Assembly: GCF_010727945.1 (NCBI RefSeq)
Contig: NZ_AP022569.1
Span: 434,001 to 498,000, forward strand
Direction of reading: 5' to 3'
DNA length: 64,000 nucleotides
Origin: Mycobacterium cookii
Lineage (GTDB): Bacteria; Actinomycetota; Actinomycetes; Mycobacteriales; Mycobacteriaceae
Shown in pieces: positions 43,209 to 54,323 of the stretch (position 1 is the stretch's first letter; each line of letters opens with the position of its first letter). The translations under genes were made by a program, and so were the position numbers. Under the pieces are notes generated by a model. It was not told the DNA's origin. It did no database searches and was given only the letters and a program-made list of their open reading frames with translations.

Positions 43209-43561
43209 TATTTGAGTTGGCTCGCAGCGTAGTCCTCCGGCCGGTTCTTTTTCATCCATGCCCGAACCGGCCAAAAAACCACCCACAGAACTGAATACAT
43301 CGCGTAGTACCCCAGCGCGGAGACCAGCACCCCGAATATCCATGCCGGGTAGATCAGGATCAGGCAGAACTGCAAAAACTGCTTGATCACCACTGGGTAA
43401 CCCTCGGCCTGTGACAACACGAACGGCAGGCTCATTGAACGCAGGAGCCTACGGCCCGTGGAGGTCTCGGCTTCTGCCTTCGCCTGTGCCGCGCTGACAT
43501 CCCGGCCCCGCTCTTCGCGGGTGAGTCCGCGCTGCGGCGGTGGCGGTTCGCTGACACTCAT
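43208..43561 (-). CDS. Small membrane protein coupled to the arrestin-like gene
   Basis: The 117-residue protein has a charged N-terminal ~45 residues and then two hydrophobic segments, FLQFCLILIYPAWIFGVLVS and GYYAMYSVLWVVFWPV, ending in a basic tail (RAWMKKNRPEDY). GAGGAGA precedes the ATG. Its stop overlaps the GTG of the arrestin-like gene. Family unknown. Confidence 0.65.
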   Translation of the reverse strand: MSVSEPPPPQRGLTREERGRDVSAAQAKAEAETSTGRRLLRSMSLPFVLSQAEGYPVVIKQFLQFCLILIYPAWIFGVLVSALGYYAMYSVLWVVFWPVRAWMKKNRPEDYAASQLK

Positions 43562-43741
43562 CAGGGCGGTCTCCTCACGGCTTCGAGTTGGCTCAAGAGC
43601 AACGCGGAACGGTAACCAGAGCGTATTGGAACCTGATTGGATCGCGAAGCATCGGCTAGATGCCGGAGTTCGCCGGCGCCGTCTTTGGCTACCGCTTGGG
43701 CTCGTGCCAGCAATTGACGGTCGTGGTCTCGGGCTGACCGC

Positions 43742-45289
43742 CTAGACCTGAGGCCCGACCGGTTGCTCCTCGCGAACGAGCGGCTCGTCGGCGTGCACGC
43801 GCCGACTGCTGATCAGCAGACCCAGCAGCGCACCGACGATGCAGACCACCACGGTGACCTTGAAGATCTCGCCGTACATTCCGGCGAACGCTTGGCGGTA
43901 CATGGTGGCCTGATGCAGAACCCGCTCGGTGAGGGTGGCGTTGGCCGGCAGCTCGGAGGCCAGTTTCGCGACGAGTTGCGGCAGCCGGTAGAAGCCCCAC
44001 GCGCTGAGCGAGGCCACCCCGATCAGCATGCCGGTCATCCGCGCGACCACCACCGCCGCTGAGGCGATGCCGTGCTGCGCCGACGGCACCACCCGCAAGC
44101 TGGCCGATGTCAGCGGGGCGATCACCAGACCCAGACCGATGCCGGCGATCGCCAGATCGGTGTCCAAGGCGGGCAGCGACACCAGGCCGAAGACGTTGTG
44201 GTGCTCGTCCAAGAGGCCAACCGACCACTTCGAGATCAGCCAGTAGCCGCCGGCGGCGATCAACAGCCCGGCAAACGCGACTACGCGGTCGCCGACTCTT
44301 GTCGCGATCCAGCCGCCCACCAGCGCGCCGACCGGCAGCGCTGCCAGGAACCACAGCAGCATCATGGCGGCGTGGTCCTGGTCTTTACCGAGCACGCCCT
44401 GAGCGAAGAGCTCGACGTCGACCAGCGTCACCATCAACGCCGCGCCGGCGCAGAGTGATGCACCCAGCGCCGACAGGAACGGCCGGAAGTGCACGCCGGT
44501 GGGTTCGATCAGCTTGGTACGCGAGAACCGTTCCCAGACAAAGAAAATCACCGCGGCGACGACAGCGGCGACGATCAGCGGCGGACCGTAGCTCGGCAGG
44601 GCGTGCTTCCCGTCGGGGTTGGCGTTGTACAGGCCGATGACCGCCAGGCCCAGCGTGATCGCCAGGAGCAGTCCGCCGATCACGTCGATTTTCTCCGGCT
44701 CGTCGTCGCGGTCTCGCGACGGCAGGCTGAAGTGGATCATCAGCATCGCGGCCAGCGCCAGCGGCACGTTGATCCAGAACACGTCCTGCCAGCGACTGGT
44801 CAACCAGACGATGAAGATTCCGTAAAGCGGCCCGAGCACGCTGCCCAGTTCTTGCGCGGCACCGATGCCGCCGAGGACGCCGGCGCGATTGCGCTGGGCC
44901 CACAGGTCGGCACCCAGCGCGAGCGTCACCGGTAGCAGTGCGCCGCTGGCCACCCCCTGAATGGTGCGACCGACGACCAGCACATCAAGGTCGGTGGACA
45001 GCGCGGTGATCACCGAGCCGATCAGGAAGGTCGCCAGGCTGACTTGCAGCAGCAGCTTGCGGCCGAATCGGTCAGAAGCCCGGCCAAGCAACGGCATGGC
45101 GGCGATGTAGCCCAGCAGATACCAGGTGATGATCGGGGTGATGCGCTGCAGGTGATTGACCGGGATGCCGATCGTGCTGATGATGTCGCGCATGATCGTG
45201 ACCACGACATAGGTGTCGAGGGCACCGAGCAGTACTGCGAGGCTGCCGGCGCTGATCGCGATCCCGCGCCCGGCGTGCGGCGTTGCCAT
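43742..45289 (-). CDS. p55: Major facilitator transporter P55 (Rv1410c-like)
   Basis: The 515-residue MFS protein has 14 membrane segments of the drug:H+ antiporter-2 type, the motif-A loop [12 protein letters not shown] after segment 2, and a [16 protein letters not shown] motif-C-like segment. With the upstream lipoprotein LprG it forms the conserved lprG-p55 operon that in mycobacteria exports triacylglycerides and other lipids to the outer membrane and contributes to drug tolerance. Its ATG overlaps the lprG stop (TGATG). Confidence 0.93.
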   Translation of the reverse strand: MATPHAGRGIAISAGSLAVLLGALDTYVVVTIMRDIISTIGIPVNHLQRITPIITWYLLGYIAAMPLLGRASDRFGRKLLLQVSLATFLIGSVITALSTDLDVLVVGRTIQGVASGALLPVTLALGADLWAQRNRAGVLGGIGAAQELGSVLGPLYGIFIVWLTSRWQDVFWINVPLALAAMLMIHFSLPSRDRDDEPEKIDVIGGLLLAITLGLAVIGLYNANPDGKHALPSYGPPLIVAAVVAAVIFFVWERFSRTKLIEPTGVHFRPFLSALGASLCAGAALMVTLVDVELFAQGVLGKDQDHAAMMLLWFLAALPVGALVGGWIATRVGDRVVAFAGLLIAAGGYWLISKWSVGLLDEHHNVFGLVSLPALDTDLAIAGIGLGLVIAPLTSASLRVVPSAQHGIASAAVVVARMTGMLIGVASLSAWGFYRLPQLVAKLASELPANATLTERVLHQATMYRQAFAGMYGEIFKVTVVVCIVGALLGLLISSRRVHADEPLVREEQPVGPQV

Positions 45290-46002
45290 CAGGCCACCGG
45301 GGGCTTGGTGACCTGGACCGGCGCGTTCCAGTTGGACAGCGTCATCTGCACCGAGTTGCCCGGGCTCTGCTCGAGCTGAATCTGCACCAGTTGGTGATCA
45401 CCGTTCTCCTCGATCCACACGGTGGTGGCCGCCGGCTGGGTGGCCTTCAGCTGGGGCGCGAGGCCATTCACGGCGTCCGCCGCGGCCGTCCCGGTGATCT
45501 TGACGGTGCTTTGCCCGTTGATCGTTTCGCGCGACTGGGACTTCGGGTTGCTGATGTTGGTCAAGATGTTGGCCAGACCGGTGTTCGGGTTGAGGATCTC
45601 GGACGGGTCGTAGATGGCGGACGCCGGACCGAAGTTCTCCCACTGGCCGGGACTGAGTGTGGCGTACAGGGTTCCGTTGTAGACCACGAACTGGGCGTCG
45701 ATTTCTGAGCCGCCGAAAGTGATGTTGGCGTTGCCCTGAGCGGCCGTGTCCGGCGCGGTGGTCAGATCGCCGGTCAGGGTTTTGACGGGCAGATGCTTGA
45801 TCTTGCCGTTCACCGAGAGCACCAGATGCACGCTCTTGACGTTTCTTGTGGTCAGGTTGGACTTGCTAAGCAGAGGCGCCGCATCCGGCAGCGGAGCGCC
45901 GGACTGCTTCGAGGACGACGAGCAGCCACTGACTAGGGCAGCGGCGGTCGCCAGCGCGGCGAGAGCGGCAAGAATCTGGGCGAGTCGGCGGGGCGTCTGC
46001 AT
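45289..46002 (-). CDS. lprG: LprG lipoprotein, lipid carrier
   Basis: The 237-residue lipoprotein has a signal peptide with lipobox VSGC (Cys27) and an LppX/LprG domain with a hydrophobic lipid cavity; recognisable segments are [49 protein letters not shown], and the terminal VQVTKPPVA. It carries triacylated glycolipids and triacylglycerol across the periplasm. ATG 46002 (MQTPRRLAQ) is chosen to match the family; an ATG at 46011 is nine bases upstream. It is first in the operon with p55 and divergent from ribE. Confidence 0.94.
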   Translation of the reverse strand: MQTPRRLAQILAALAALATAAALVSGCSSSSKQSGAPLPDAAPLLSKSNLTTRNVKSVHLVLSVNGKIKHLPVKTLTGDLTTAPDTAAQGNANITFGGSEIDAQFVVYNGTLYATLSPGQWENFGPASAIYDPSEILNPNTGLANILTNISNPKSQSRETINGQSTVKITGTAAADAVNGLAPQLKATQPAATTVWIEENGDHQLVQIQLEQSPGNSVQMTLSNWNAPVQVTKPPVA

Positions 46003-46095
46003 AGTGTGCATCGTAGAGGGTCCGGTTGACCCGACTGTGAAGCGCAAGGTGACGGGGACATCGCGCTGGGCAGAACGACTCATTAGCCTGAGGCT

Positions 46096-46704
46096 GTGTT
46101 CACCGGAATCGTCGAAGAACTGGGTGAGGTCGTCGGCAAGGACGAACTGGGCGATTCAGCTCGCTTCACCATTCAGGGTCCCGTGGTCACCGCTGACGCG
46201 GGGCACGGCGATTCGATCGCCGTCAACGGCGTGTGCCTGACGGTCGTCGAGCTGTTGCCGGGAGGCCAGTTCACCGCGGACGTGATGGGCGAGACGCTGA
46301 GTCGGTCCAGCCTGGGACGGCTCGCTGCGGGCAGTCCAGTCAACCTCGAGCGGGCCGCAGCGGTGAACAGTCGCCTGGGCGGGCACATCGTGCAAGGCCA
46401 CGTCGACGGAACAGGGCAGATTTTGACCCGCTCTGCCGCGGAAAACTGGGAAGTGGTGCGGATCGGCATGCCCGCCGAACTGGCTCGCTACGTCGTCGAA
46501 AAAGGCTCTATTACTGTCGACGGCATTTCGCTGACGGTCTCCGGCCTCGGCGACGACTGGTTCGAGGTGTCGCTCATCCCGACCACGCTGGAACTCACGA
46601 CGTTGGGCGGAGCCGCGCCGGGGACGCCGGTAAACCTCGAGGTGGACGTCATCGCCAAGTACGTCGAGCGTCTCCTCTCACATTCACCGAGAACTGCGCG
46701 CTAG
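46096..46704 (+). CDS. ribE: Riboflavin synthase alpha chain
   Basis: The 202-residue enzyme dismutates two 6,7-dimethyl-8-ribityllumazines into riboflavin. The two tandem lumazine-binding repeats are visible: FTGIVEELGEVV...SIAVNGVCLTVVEL and GHIVQGHVDGTGQ...SITVDGISLTVSGL. The N-terminal MFTGIVEE is invariant in the family. The GTG start is 93 bases from the divergent lprG start. Confidence 0.96.
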   Translation: MFTGIVEELGEVVGKDELGDSARFTIQGPVVTADAGHGDSIAVNGVCLTVVELLPGGQFTADVMGETLSRSSLGRLAAGSPVNLERAAAVNSRLGGHIVQGHVDGTGQILTRSAAENWEVVRIGMPAELARYVVEKGSITVDGISLTVSGLGDDWFEVSLIPTTLELTTLGGAAPGTPVNLEVDVIAKYVERLLSHSPRTAR

Positions 46705-46912
46705 TCCGGACAATTTCCGATCGCCAGCCCACGCTGCCCGGCCCACCCTCGGAGCCACGCGGCGGGCCGACATCAAGCCAAGCGTGGTACGACCCCCGGC
46801 GCGCAAACCTACGCGTTACGGCTGACGATTTTCCACTGCTCACGCCGCACTATCGAACGGTAGTCAGTGGCCGATTGGGGGCCATTCAAGCCATTCGATA
46901 GGAGAAGAAATC

Positions 46913-47356
46913 ATGACAAGCCCTACCGGCGTAGTGATGGCCGTCAGCGCCGCGTTCGCGGCCGCGCTGATCGGACTGGCGAACGGACCTGAAGCCAGAG
47001 CCGACACGACTCCTGAGCCTTTCCAGGACCTTTTCGGCGATACCGGAATCAACACCTGGACCCCCGCGGCCGACACGAATCTGGTCGCATTAAGCCCGAC
47101 CCTGGCCGCCGACTTCGCCATGAGCGTCGACCACTACCAAGCAGGCTTCTCTTCGATTCCCGATGACCCATTCACCCTCGTGACCGACGAATTCGACCCT
47201 GCCGCGTTCACCGTCGGCCCAACTGGCGGTCTTCTCCCGGACAACGCCATCGGCGATTTCGCCGTGGACCTGGATTACACCTTGTATGCCACCGGCCTCG
47301 GGGAGAAGGTCGACTTATTCCTCGATGCGCTCTTCAACCTCCCCGGATACTTCTGA
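46913..47356 (+). CDS. Secreted hypothetical protein
   Basis: The 147-residue protein has a Sec signal peptide (hydrophobic residues ~7-24, cleavage likely after EARA, residue 31) and an acidic mature part with no known domain (TPEPFQDLFGDTGINTWTPA; NAIGDFAVDLDYTLYATGLG). It ends LPGYF. Proteins of this type, short and acidic with repeated Asp-Phe and Leu-Pro, are common next to mycobacterial PE/PPE-like secreted families. AGGAGAAG precedes the ATG. Function unknown. Confidence 0.7.
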   Translation: MTSPTGVVMAVSAAFAAALIGLANGPEARADTTPEPFQDLFGDTGINTWTPAADTNLVALSPTLAADFAMSVDHYQAGFSSIPDDPFTLVTDEFDPAAFTVGPTGGLLPDNAIGDFAVDLDYTLYATGLGEKVDLFLDALFNLPGYF

Positions 47357-47414
47357 ATCATCGAATGATCGGGGACTGCAAAAGTTTTGCGTACGTCGTG
47401 CGGTTGATGCGGCG

Positions 47415-47639
47415 CTAAGACGTCCCGGCAGGAGGCGCCTGCGGAGGCGGACTGACCGGTGGCTGCTGATGGTGACGGCTGTTCTGCCCGTCGATATCTT
47501 GGATGGGCGGTTGAGGTGGTGGTGCCGGCGCGGCGTGCGACTGCGGCGCCGGAGCGACGAGGACCGCGGTCAGCGCAAGGGCAGCCAGCATGCCACTGCG
47601 TCGCCGCATGCGCGGGATGGCTTTGGCCGCTTTGCCCAT
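47415..47639 (-). CDS. Small proline-rich secreted protein
   Basis: The 74-residue ORF has a basic N-terminus, a hydrophobic core (MLAALALTAVLVAPA) with cleavage likely after SHA, and a Pro-rich mature part (APAPPPQPPIQ; QPPVSPPPQAPPAG). No strong ribosome site is seen. A small exported protein is plausible, but with so little conserved content it could be a chance frame. It lies between two other secreted-protein genes. Confidence 0.4.
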   Translation of the reverse strand: MGKAAKAIPRMRRRSGMLAALALTAVLVAPAPQSHAAPAPPPQPPIQDIDGQNSRHHQQPPVSPPPQAPPAGTS

Positions 47640-47707
47640 GCGGCGAGCTTAGTTGCGGACATGACACTTAGTGCGATTCTTAACGGAACCTGAACCCGCA
47701 TGCGCAA

Positions 47708-47737
47708 CGCCCGCTCCGCCGATCGGCGAAGCGGGCG
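47708..47737 (-). terminator. 14-bp-stem hairpin downstream of the collagen-like gene
   Basis: The arms CGCCCGCTCCGCCG and CGGCGAAGCGGGCG form a 30-base hairpin with one mismatch and a 2-base loop, 17 bases after the reverse-strand stop. It has no U-run on either strand, as often in mycobacterial terminators. Confidence 0.5.
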
Positions 47738-47753
47738 TCTCGCGAGGTGGTTT

Positions 47754-48332
47754 TTACAGCGGAATCCAGACTCCGAAGAAGTCGAAGCCCCACTGGTTGA
47801 ATCCCGGGTTCCAGATCGGGTTTTCGTTGTAGCCGTAGTAGTTGATCGGCCCGTAGTTCCACGGTCCACCGGGCGGCGGAAGTGGACGGTCCCAAGCAGG
47901 TCGCGGTGGTTCGCCGGGACCCCACGGTGCGGGTCCGTCGCCCCACGGGGCGCCCCGGAAATAGCCGCGGTGGTCGTCGCCGTGCCATGGCCCGCCGGGC
48001 CCGCCGGGTCCGCCGGGTCCGTGGTCACCCGGCCCAGCGGGTCCACCAGGACCGCCTGGTCCGCCCGGTCCACCCGGACCGCCGGGTCCGTGCCCGCCCG
48101 GCCCGCCCGGTCCACCTGGCCCGCCGGGTCCGCGCCCGCCGGGTCCGCCGCCCCCGCCCGGCTCGTGAGGTGCGGGCGCCGCATGACTGGCCGCCGGCGG
48201 AGCGCCGTGGCCCCCGTCACCACCCGGTGGCGGTCCCGGGGCGGCGCTCGCAGCTCCGGCGCCGACCCCCAACGCCGCCGCACCGAAGGCGCCGGCGATG
48301 ACGGCTCCGGCCATCAGTTGCTTCAGTCTCAT
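47754..48332 (-). CDS. Secreted collagen-like Gly-Gly-Pro-repeat protein
   Basis: The 192-residue protein has a signal peptide (cleavage after GAASA, about residue 30), then a linker (PPPGGDGGHGAPP) and a run of about 50 residues (60-115) built from GGP/GPG triplets. It ends in an aromatic C-terminal part rich in Trp, Tyr and Asn (WNYGPINYYGYNENP; NQWGFDFFGVW). A collagen-like helix is not assured because proline is in the third position with Gly in the first two. GTGAAGG precedes the ATG, and the hairpin at 47708-47737 lies downstream. Probably a surface protein; function unknown. Confidence 0.75.
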   Translation of the reverse strand: MRLKQLMAGAVIAGAFGAAALGVGAGAASAAPGPPPGGDGGHGAPPAASHAAPAPHEPGGGGGPGGRGPGGPGGPGGPGGHGPGGPGGPGGPGGPGGPAGPGDHGPGGPGGPGGPWHGDDHRGYFRGAPWGDGPAPWGPGEPPRPAWDRPLPPPGGPWNYGPINYYGYNENPIWNPGFNQWGFDFFGVWIPL

Positions 48333-48407
48333 AGTCCTTCACCTGTCTAGTTGGGTATTCAGTGGACAATCGCCCCCGACCTAAGAAAAACGGTAGATAG
48401 GCTAGCT

Positions 48408-48542
48408 ATGAATCGGCTGTTAGCTGCCTCAGCGAATCTCCTGCAGGTTTGGTCGCGGTGGCTCGACCCCGGAGGCGTCCGGTCAATGACTAGTGGCAAT
48501 AACTTCGGCGACGTGGTGGTTCATACTGGAACCAACACCTGA
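48408..48542 (+). CDS. Possible leaderless 44-aa upstream ORF before ribA2
   Basis: An ATG at 48408 begins a 44-residue frame (MNRLLAASANLLQVWSRW...). TAGGCT (48398-48403) lies four bases before the ATG, slightly short for a leaderless start. No protein family matches. It could be a regulatory uORF for ribA2, 36 bases downstream, or chance. Confidence 0.2.
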   Translation: MNRLLAASANLLQVWSRWLDPGGVRSMTSGNNFGDVVVHTGTNT

Positions 48543-48578
48543 GGGCTTCGGGTGGGTTTTTCTGACGAGGTGGCAGCG

Positions 48579-50816
<2,238 letters not shown>

Positions 50817-50875
50817 CTCGCACGCGGTTATCCACGGCTCCGATCTGGATGCGAATCCGTGTCAGTCAGGCGCTG

Positions 50876-50881
50876 TAGGGT
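50876..50881 (+). promoter_or_regulatory. -10 element TAGGGT of the DUF222/HNH gene
   Basis: TAGGGT (TANNNT) ends seven bases before the ATG at 50889, giving a predicted leaderless transcript. It abuts the SOS box, so LexA would block the promoter. Confidence 0.5.
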
Positions 50882-50896
50882 AGAACACATGTTCGA
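50881..50896. promoter_or_regulatory. LexA (SOS) box overlapping the start codon
   Basis: TAGAAC-ACAT-GTTCGA matches the mycobacterial SOS box TCGAAC-N4-GTTCGA at 11 of 12 specified positions (only the second base differs). It covers the ATG (50889-50891) and the transcription start expected from the -10. DUF222/HNH (13E12-repeat) genes of M. tuberculosis are known to carry such boxes. Confidence 0.7.
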
Positions 50897-52322
50897 ATGG
50901 TGGTCCGCGTTGCGGCGCACTCCCGAGTCCGATGCGCTGCTTGATCGGGTCAGCGAGGCGGGTCGGTCCGAGGCTCAGGCTGCTGCGCGGCGGTTGGTCG
51001 CTGTCGGCGAGTTGTTCGTATTGCGTTGCCGCGATTCAGGAGAACAAGCCGACTGCGCGATGGACATCTGGGACGCGGTCGCCGCGCAAATCGCCGCCGC
51101 ACTGCAATGCAGCATAGGGATGGGCTCGAGCTATCTGCGCTACGCGATGGCGTTGCGGGACCGATTACCTGAAGTGGGTAAGGCATTTCAGGCTGGCGAT
51201 ATCGACTATCGCGCCTTTCAGACCATCGTGTTCAGAACCGAGTTGATCACCGACGTCGACGCCCTGGCGCGGGTCGATGCGCGGCTGGCGGCCCGGCTGT
51301 CACGGTGTCCGTCGTTGACCCGCGGCCGACTGGCCGCGGTGGTCGACCAGGTGGTGGCAGCAGCCGACCGGGACGCCGTGCGACGGGCGCGTGACAGCGT
51401 CAGGGACCGCTTCGTCGACATCGTCGACAGCACTGACACACAGATGGCTTTCGTCACGGGAAACGTGCTCGCCACTGCTGGGCAGGCCCTGGATCGTCGG
51501 CTTAATGAGCTGGCGGCCACGGTATGCGACGCTGATCCGCGTACTCGCGAGCAGCGTCGTGCCGACGCACTGGGTGCGCTGGCCGCAGGCTCCGATCGGC
51601 TGGTGTGCGGGTGCGGATCTTCCGACTGCGCGGCCACGGCGCGTATGTGTAGTCGCAACGTGGTGATCCATGTGGTGGCCGACCAGGCGACAGTTGACGG
51701 CAGCGGAGCCGCGCCCGGGGTGGCGCTCGGTGCCGAAGGCTTGATCCCCGCGCAGATGATTGCCGATTTGGCCAAGTACGCGCGGCTGCGGCCTCTGACC
51801 CCACCGGCGGATGCTCCTGAGCCGCGGTACATCCCGTCGACCAAGCTCGCCGACTTCGTGCGATGCCGCGACCTGACCTGCCGCGCGCCAGGTTGTGATC
51901 ATCCTGCCGTGGACTGCGACTTGGACCACACCGTCGCATACCGCGCTGGGGGCTGGACGCACGCATCGAACCTGAAGGCGCTGTGCCGAAAACACCACTT
52001 GCTGAAAACCTTCGGCGGCTGGCGGGACAGGCAGCTGCCCGACGGCACGGTGATCTGGCTGCTTCCTGACGGCCGCACGTATGTGACCATGCCCGGCAGC
52101 GCGCTGCTGTTTCCGAATCTCTGCGCGCCCACCGGCGACCTGCCGCCGACGCCGACGCGCGTCGCCCAGTGCGGCCAGCGTGAAATGCTGATGCCGACTC
52201 GGAAGCGCACCCGCAGGCAAGCCCGCGCTCAACGTGTCGAAGCGGAGCGCCGGCTCAATCGCCGCGCCCGTGAGGCCATCGAGGTCCCGCGCGCCCTCAA
52301 CACGGATCCGCCGCCTTTCTAA
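50889..52322 (+). CDS. DUF222 / HNH endonuclease-domain protein (13E12-repeat type)
   Basis: The 477-residue protein has an N-terminal DUF222 domain (~30-300, helical with GMGSSYLRYAMALRDRLP and QTIVFRTELITD) and a C-terminal HNH nuclease domain: CRAPGCDHPAVDCDLDHTV with His347, then NLKALCRKHHLLKT, the residues that build the HNH zinc/active site. Such genes occur in many copies in mycobacteria as the 13E12 repeats and may have moved as selfish elements. The ATG lies inside a LexA box. It occupies the position of lprH/Rv1419 in M. tuberculosis, an insertion between ribosome-linked riboflavin genes and uvrC. Confidence 0.9.
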   Translation: MFEWWSALRRTPESDALLDRVSEAGRSEAQAAARRLVAVGELFVLRCRDSGEQADCAMDIWDAVAAQIAAALQCSIGMGSSYLRYAMALRDRLPEVGKAFQAGDIDYRAFQTIVFRTELITDVDALARVDARLAARLSRCPSLTRGRLAAVVDQVVAAADRDAVRRARDSVRDRFVDIVDSTDTQMAFVTGNVLATAGQALDRRLNELAATVCDADPRTREQRRADALGALAAGSDRLVCGCGSSDCAATARMCSRNVVIHVVADQATVDGSGAAPGVALGAEGLIPAQMIADLAKYARLRPLTPPADAPEPRYIPSTKLADFVRCRDLTCRAPGCDHPAVDCDLDHTVAYRAGGWTHASNLKALCRKHHLLKTFGGWRDRQLPDGTVIWLLPDGRTYVTMPGSALLFPNLCAPTGDLPPTPTRVAQCGQREMLMPTRKRTRRQARAQRVEAERRLNRRAREAIEVPRALNTDPPPF

Positions 52323-52343
52323 CGGCGACTAGCCTTAGACACC

Positions 52344-54323
52344 GTGGCTGATCCAGCGACGTACCGCCCAGCTCCCGGGTCCATCCCGGTCGAGCCTGGC
52401 GTCTACCGCTTCCGTGATCAGCACGGACGAGTGATCTATGTCGGCAAGGCCAAGAGTCTGCGCAGTCGGCTGACGTCCTACTTCGCCGACGTCTCGAGCC
52501 TGCATCCGCGGACTCGCCAGATGGTGACCACCGCCGCCAAAGTCGAGTGGACGGTGGTCAACACCGAGGTCGAAGCGCTGCAGCTGGAATACAACTGGAT
52601 CAAGGAGTTCGATCCGCGATTCAACGTCCGCTACCGCGACGACAAGTCCTATCCGGTGCTGGCGGTCACCCTCAACGAGGAATTCCCGCGGCTGATGGTG
52701 TACCGCGGTCCGCGCCGCAAAGGCGTCCGCTATTTCGGGCCATACTCGCACGCGTGGGCCATCCGGGAGACGTTGGATCTGCTCACCCGGGTGTTCCCGG
52801 CGCGCACCTGTTCGGCTGGAGTGTTCAAGCGGCACAAGCAGATCGACCGGCCATGCCTGCTCGGTTATATCGACAAATGCTCGGCGCCGTGCGTCGGGCG
52901 GGTCAGCGCCGAGCAGCACCGCCAGATCGTGATGGACTTCTGCGACTTCCTGTCCGGCAAGACCGACCGGTTTGCTCGCGGTCTCGAACAGCAGATGCAC
53001 GCCGCAGCGGCCGACCTCGATTTCGAGCGCGCCGCCCGATTGCGCGACGACCTGGGGGCGCTCAAACGGGCGCTGGAAAAGCAGGCCGTCGTCCTCGGCG
53101 ACGGGACCGACGCCGACGTGGTCGCGTTCGCCGACGACGACCTGGAGGCCGCCGTCCAGGTCTTCCATGTCCGAGGCGGTCGGGTTCGCGGGCAGCGCGG
53201 CTGGATCGTCGAAAAGCCGGGCGATCCCGGCGATTCCGGTGAGGCGCAGTTGGTCGAGCAATTCGTGACGCAGTTCTACGGCGATCAGGCCGAACTCGAC
53301 GGCGCCGCCGACGAATCCGCCAACCCGGTACCCCGCGAAGTCCTGGTGCCCTGCCTGCCGCCCAACGCCGAGGAGTTGACGACGTGGCTGTCCGGGCTGC
53401 GAGGCTCACGGGTGGCGCTGCGGGTGCCGCGTCGCGGCGACAAGAGGGCGCTTGCCGAAACCGTGCAGCGCAACGCCAAAGAGGCTCTGCAACAGCACAA
53501 GTTGAAGCGGGCCGGTGACTTCACCGCCAGATCCGCTGCGCTGCAAAATATTCAGGAAGCGCTGGGCCTGGCCGACGCGCCGTTGCGAATCGAATGTGTG
53601 GACATCAGCCACGTGCAGGGAACCGACGTGGTGGGTTCACTGGTGGTCTTCGAAGACGGGCTGCCCCGCAAATCCGACTACCGGCACTTCGCGATCCGGG
53701 AGGCCGCCGGCGACGGCCGGTCCGACGACGTCGCGTCGATCGCCGAGGTGACCCGTCGGCGCTTCGTGCGACACGTGCAAGACCAGGAAGACCCGAAAAT
53801 CTTGTCGCCGGACGGAAAATCACGGCGCTTCGCCTATCCGCCCAATCTGTACGTCGTCGACGGCGGCGCTCCGCAGGTGAACGCCGCGAGTGCGGTCCTG
53901 GAAGAACTGGGCGTCACCGATGTCGCCGTGATCGGCCTGGCCAAGCGGTTGGAGGAGGTGTGGGTGCCGTCGGAGCCCGATCCGATCATCTTGCCGCGTA
54001 ACAGCGAGGGTCTGTACCTGCTTCAGCGGGTCCGCGACGAAGCCCACCGCTTCGCAATCAACTATCACCGCAGCAAGCGGTCCAAGCGGATGACCGCGTC
54101 GGCGCTGGATGCGGTTCCGGGACTCGGCGAGCATCGCCGCAAGGCCCTGGTTACCCATTTCGGATCACTGGCGCGCCTCAGAGAAGCTACGGTCGAAGAG
54201 ATCACGTCCGTGCCGGGTATCGGCGTTTCGACAGCAACCGCGGTGCTCGACGCGCTGCGCGGCGGCGGCGCCGGATCGGACGAGCAGGCGCAGGACCAGG
54301 TCGCGGAGCGAGCATCGGGATGA
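52344..54323 (+). CDS. uvrC: UvrABC excinuclease subunit C
   Basis: The 659-residue subunit makes both incisions in nucleotide excision repair. It has an N-terminal GIY-YIG nuclease domain ([19 protein letters not shown], residues ~15-40), a UVR helical motif near 205 ([17 protein letters not shown]), the Cys-rich region ([27 protein letters not shown]), an RNase H-like domain ([34 protein letters not shown]) and a tandem HhH DNA-binding end ([30 protein letters not shown]). The GTG start is at 52344. Its stop overlaps the rapZ ATG by 4 bases. Confidence 0.96.
   Translation: MADPATYRPAPGSIPVEPGVYRFRDQHGRVIYVGKAKSLRSRLTSYFADVSSLHPRTRQMVTTAAKVEWTVVNTEVEALQLEYNWIKEFDPRFNVRYRDDKSYPVLAVTLNEEFPRLMVYRGPRRKGVRYFGPYSHAWAIRETLDLLTRVFPARTCSAGVFKRHKQIDRPCLLGYIDKCSAPCVGRVSAEQHRQIVMDFCDFLSGKTDRFARGLEQQMHAAAADLDFERAARLRDDLGALKRALEKQAVVLGDGTDADVVAFADDDLEAAVQVFHVRGGRVRGQRGWIVEKPGDPGDSGEAQLVEQFVTQFYGDQAELDGAADESANPVPREVLVPCLPPNAEELTTWLSGLRGSRVALRVPRRGDKRALAETVQRNAKEALQQHKLKRAGDFTARSAALQNIQEALGLADAPLRIECVDISHVQGTDVVGSLVVFEDGLPRKSDYRHFAIREAAGDGRSDDVASIAEVTRRRFVRHVQDQEDPKILSPDGKSRRFAYPPNLYVVDGGAPQVNAASAVLEELGVTDVAVIGLAKRLEEVWVPSEPDPIILPRNSEGLYLLQRVRDEAHRFAINYHRSKRSKRMTASALDAVPGLGEHRRKALVTHFGSLARLREATVEEITSVPGIGVSTATAVLDALRGGGAGSDEQAQDQVAERASG

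Noticed and set aside
47990..48160. Tandem GGTCC/CCGGG repeats suggestive of a CRISPR or minisatellite
   Set aside because: No spacers of constant length; the repeat is the codon pattern of the GGP triplets in the collagen-like gene.
50889..52322. Insertion sequence or intein around the DUF222/HNH gene
   Set aside because: No terminal inverted repeats, target duplications or splicing motifs were seen; it is a free-standing HNH gene.
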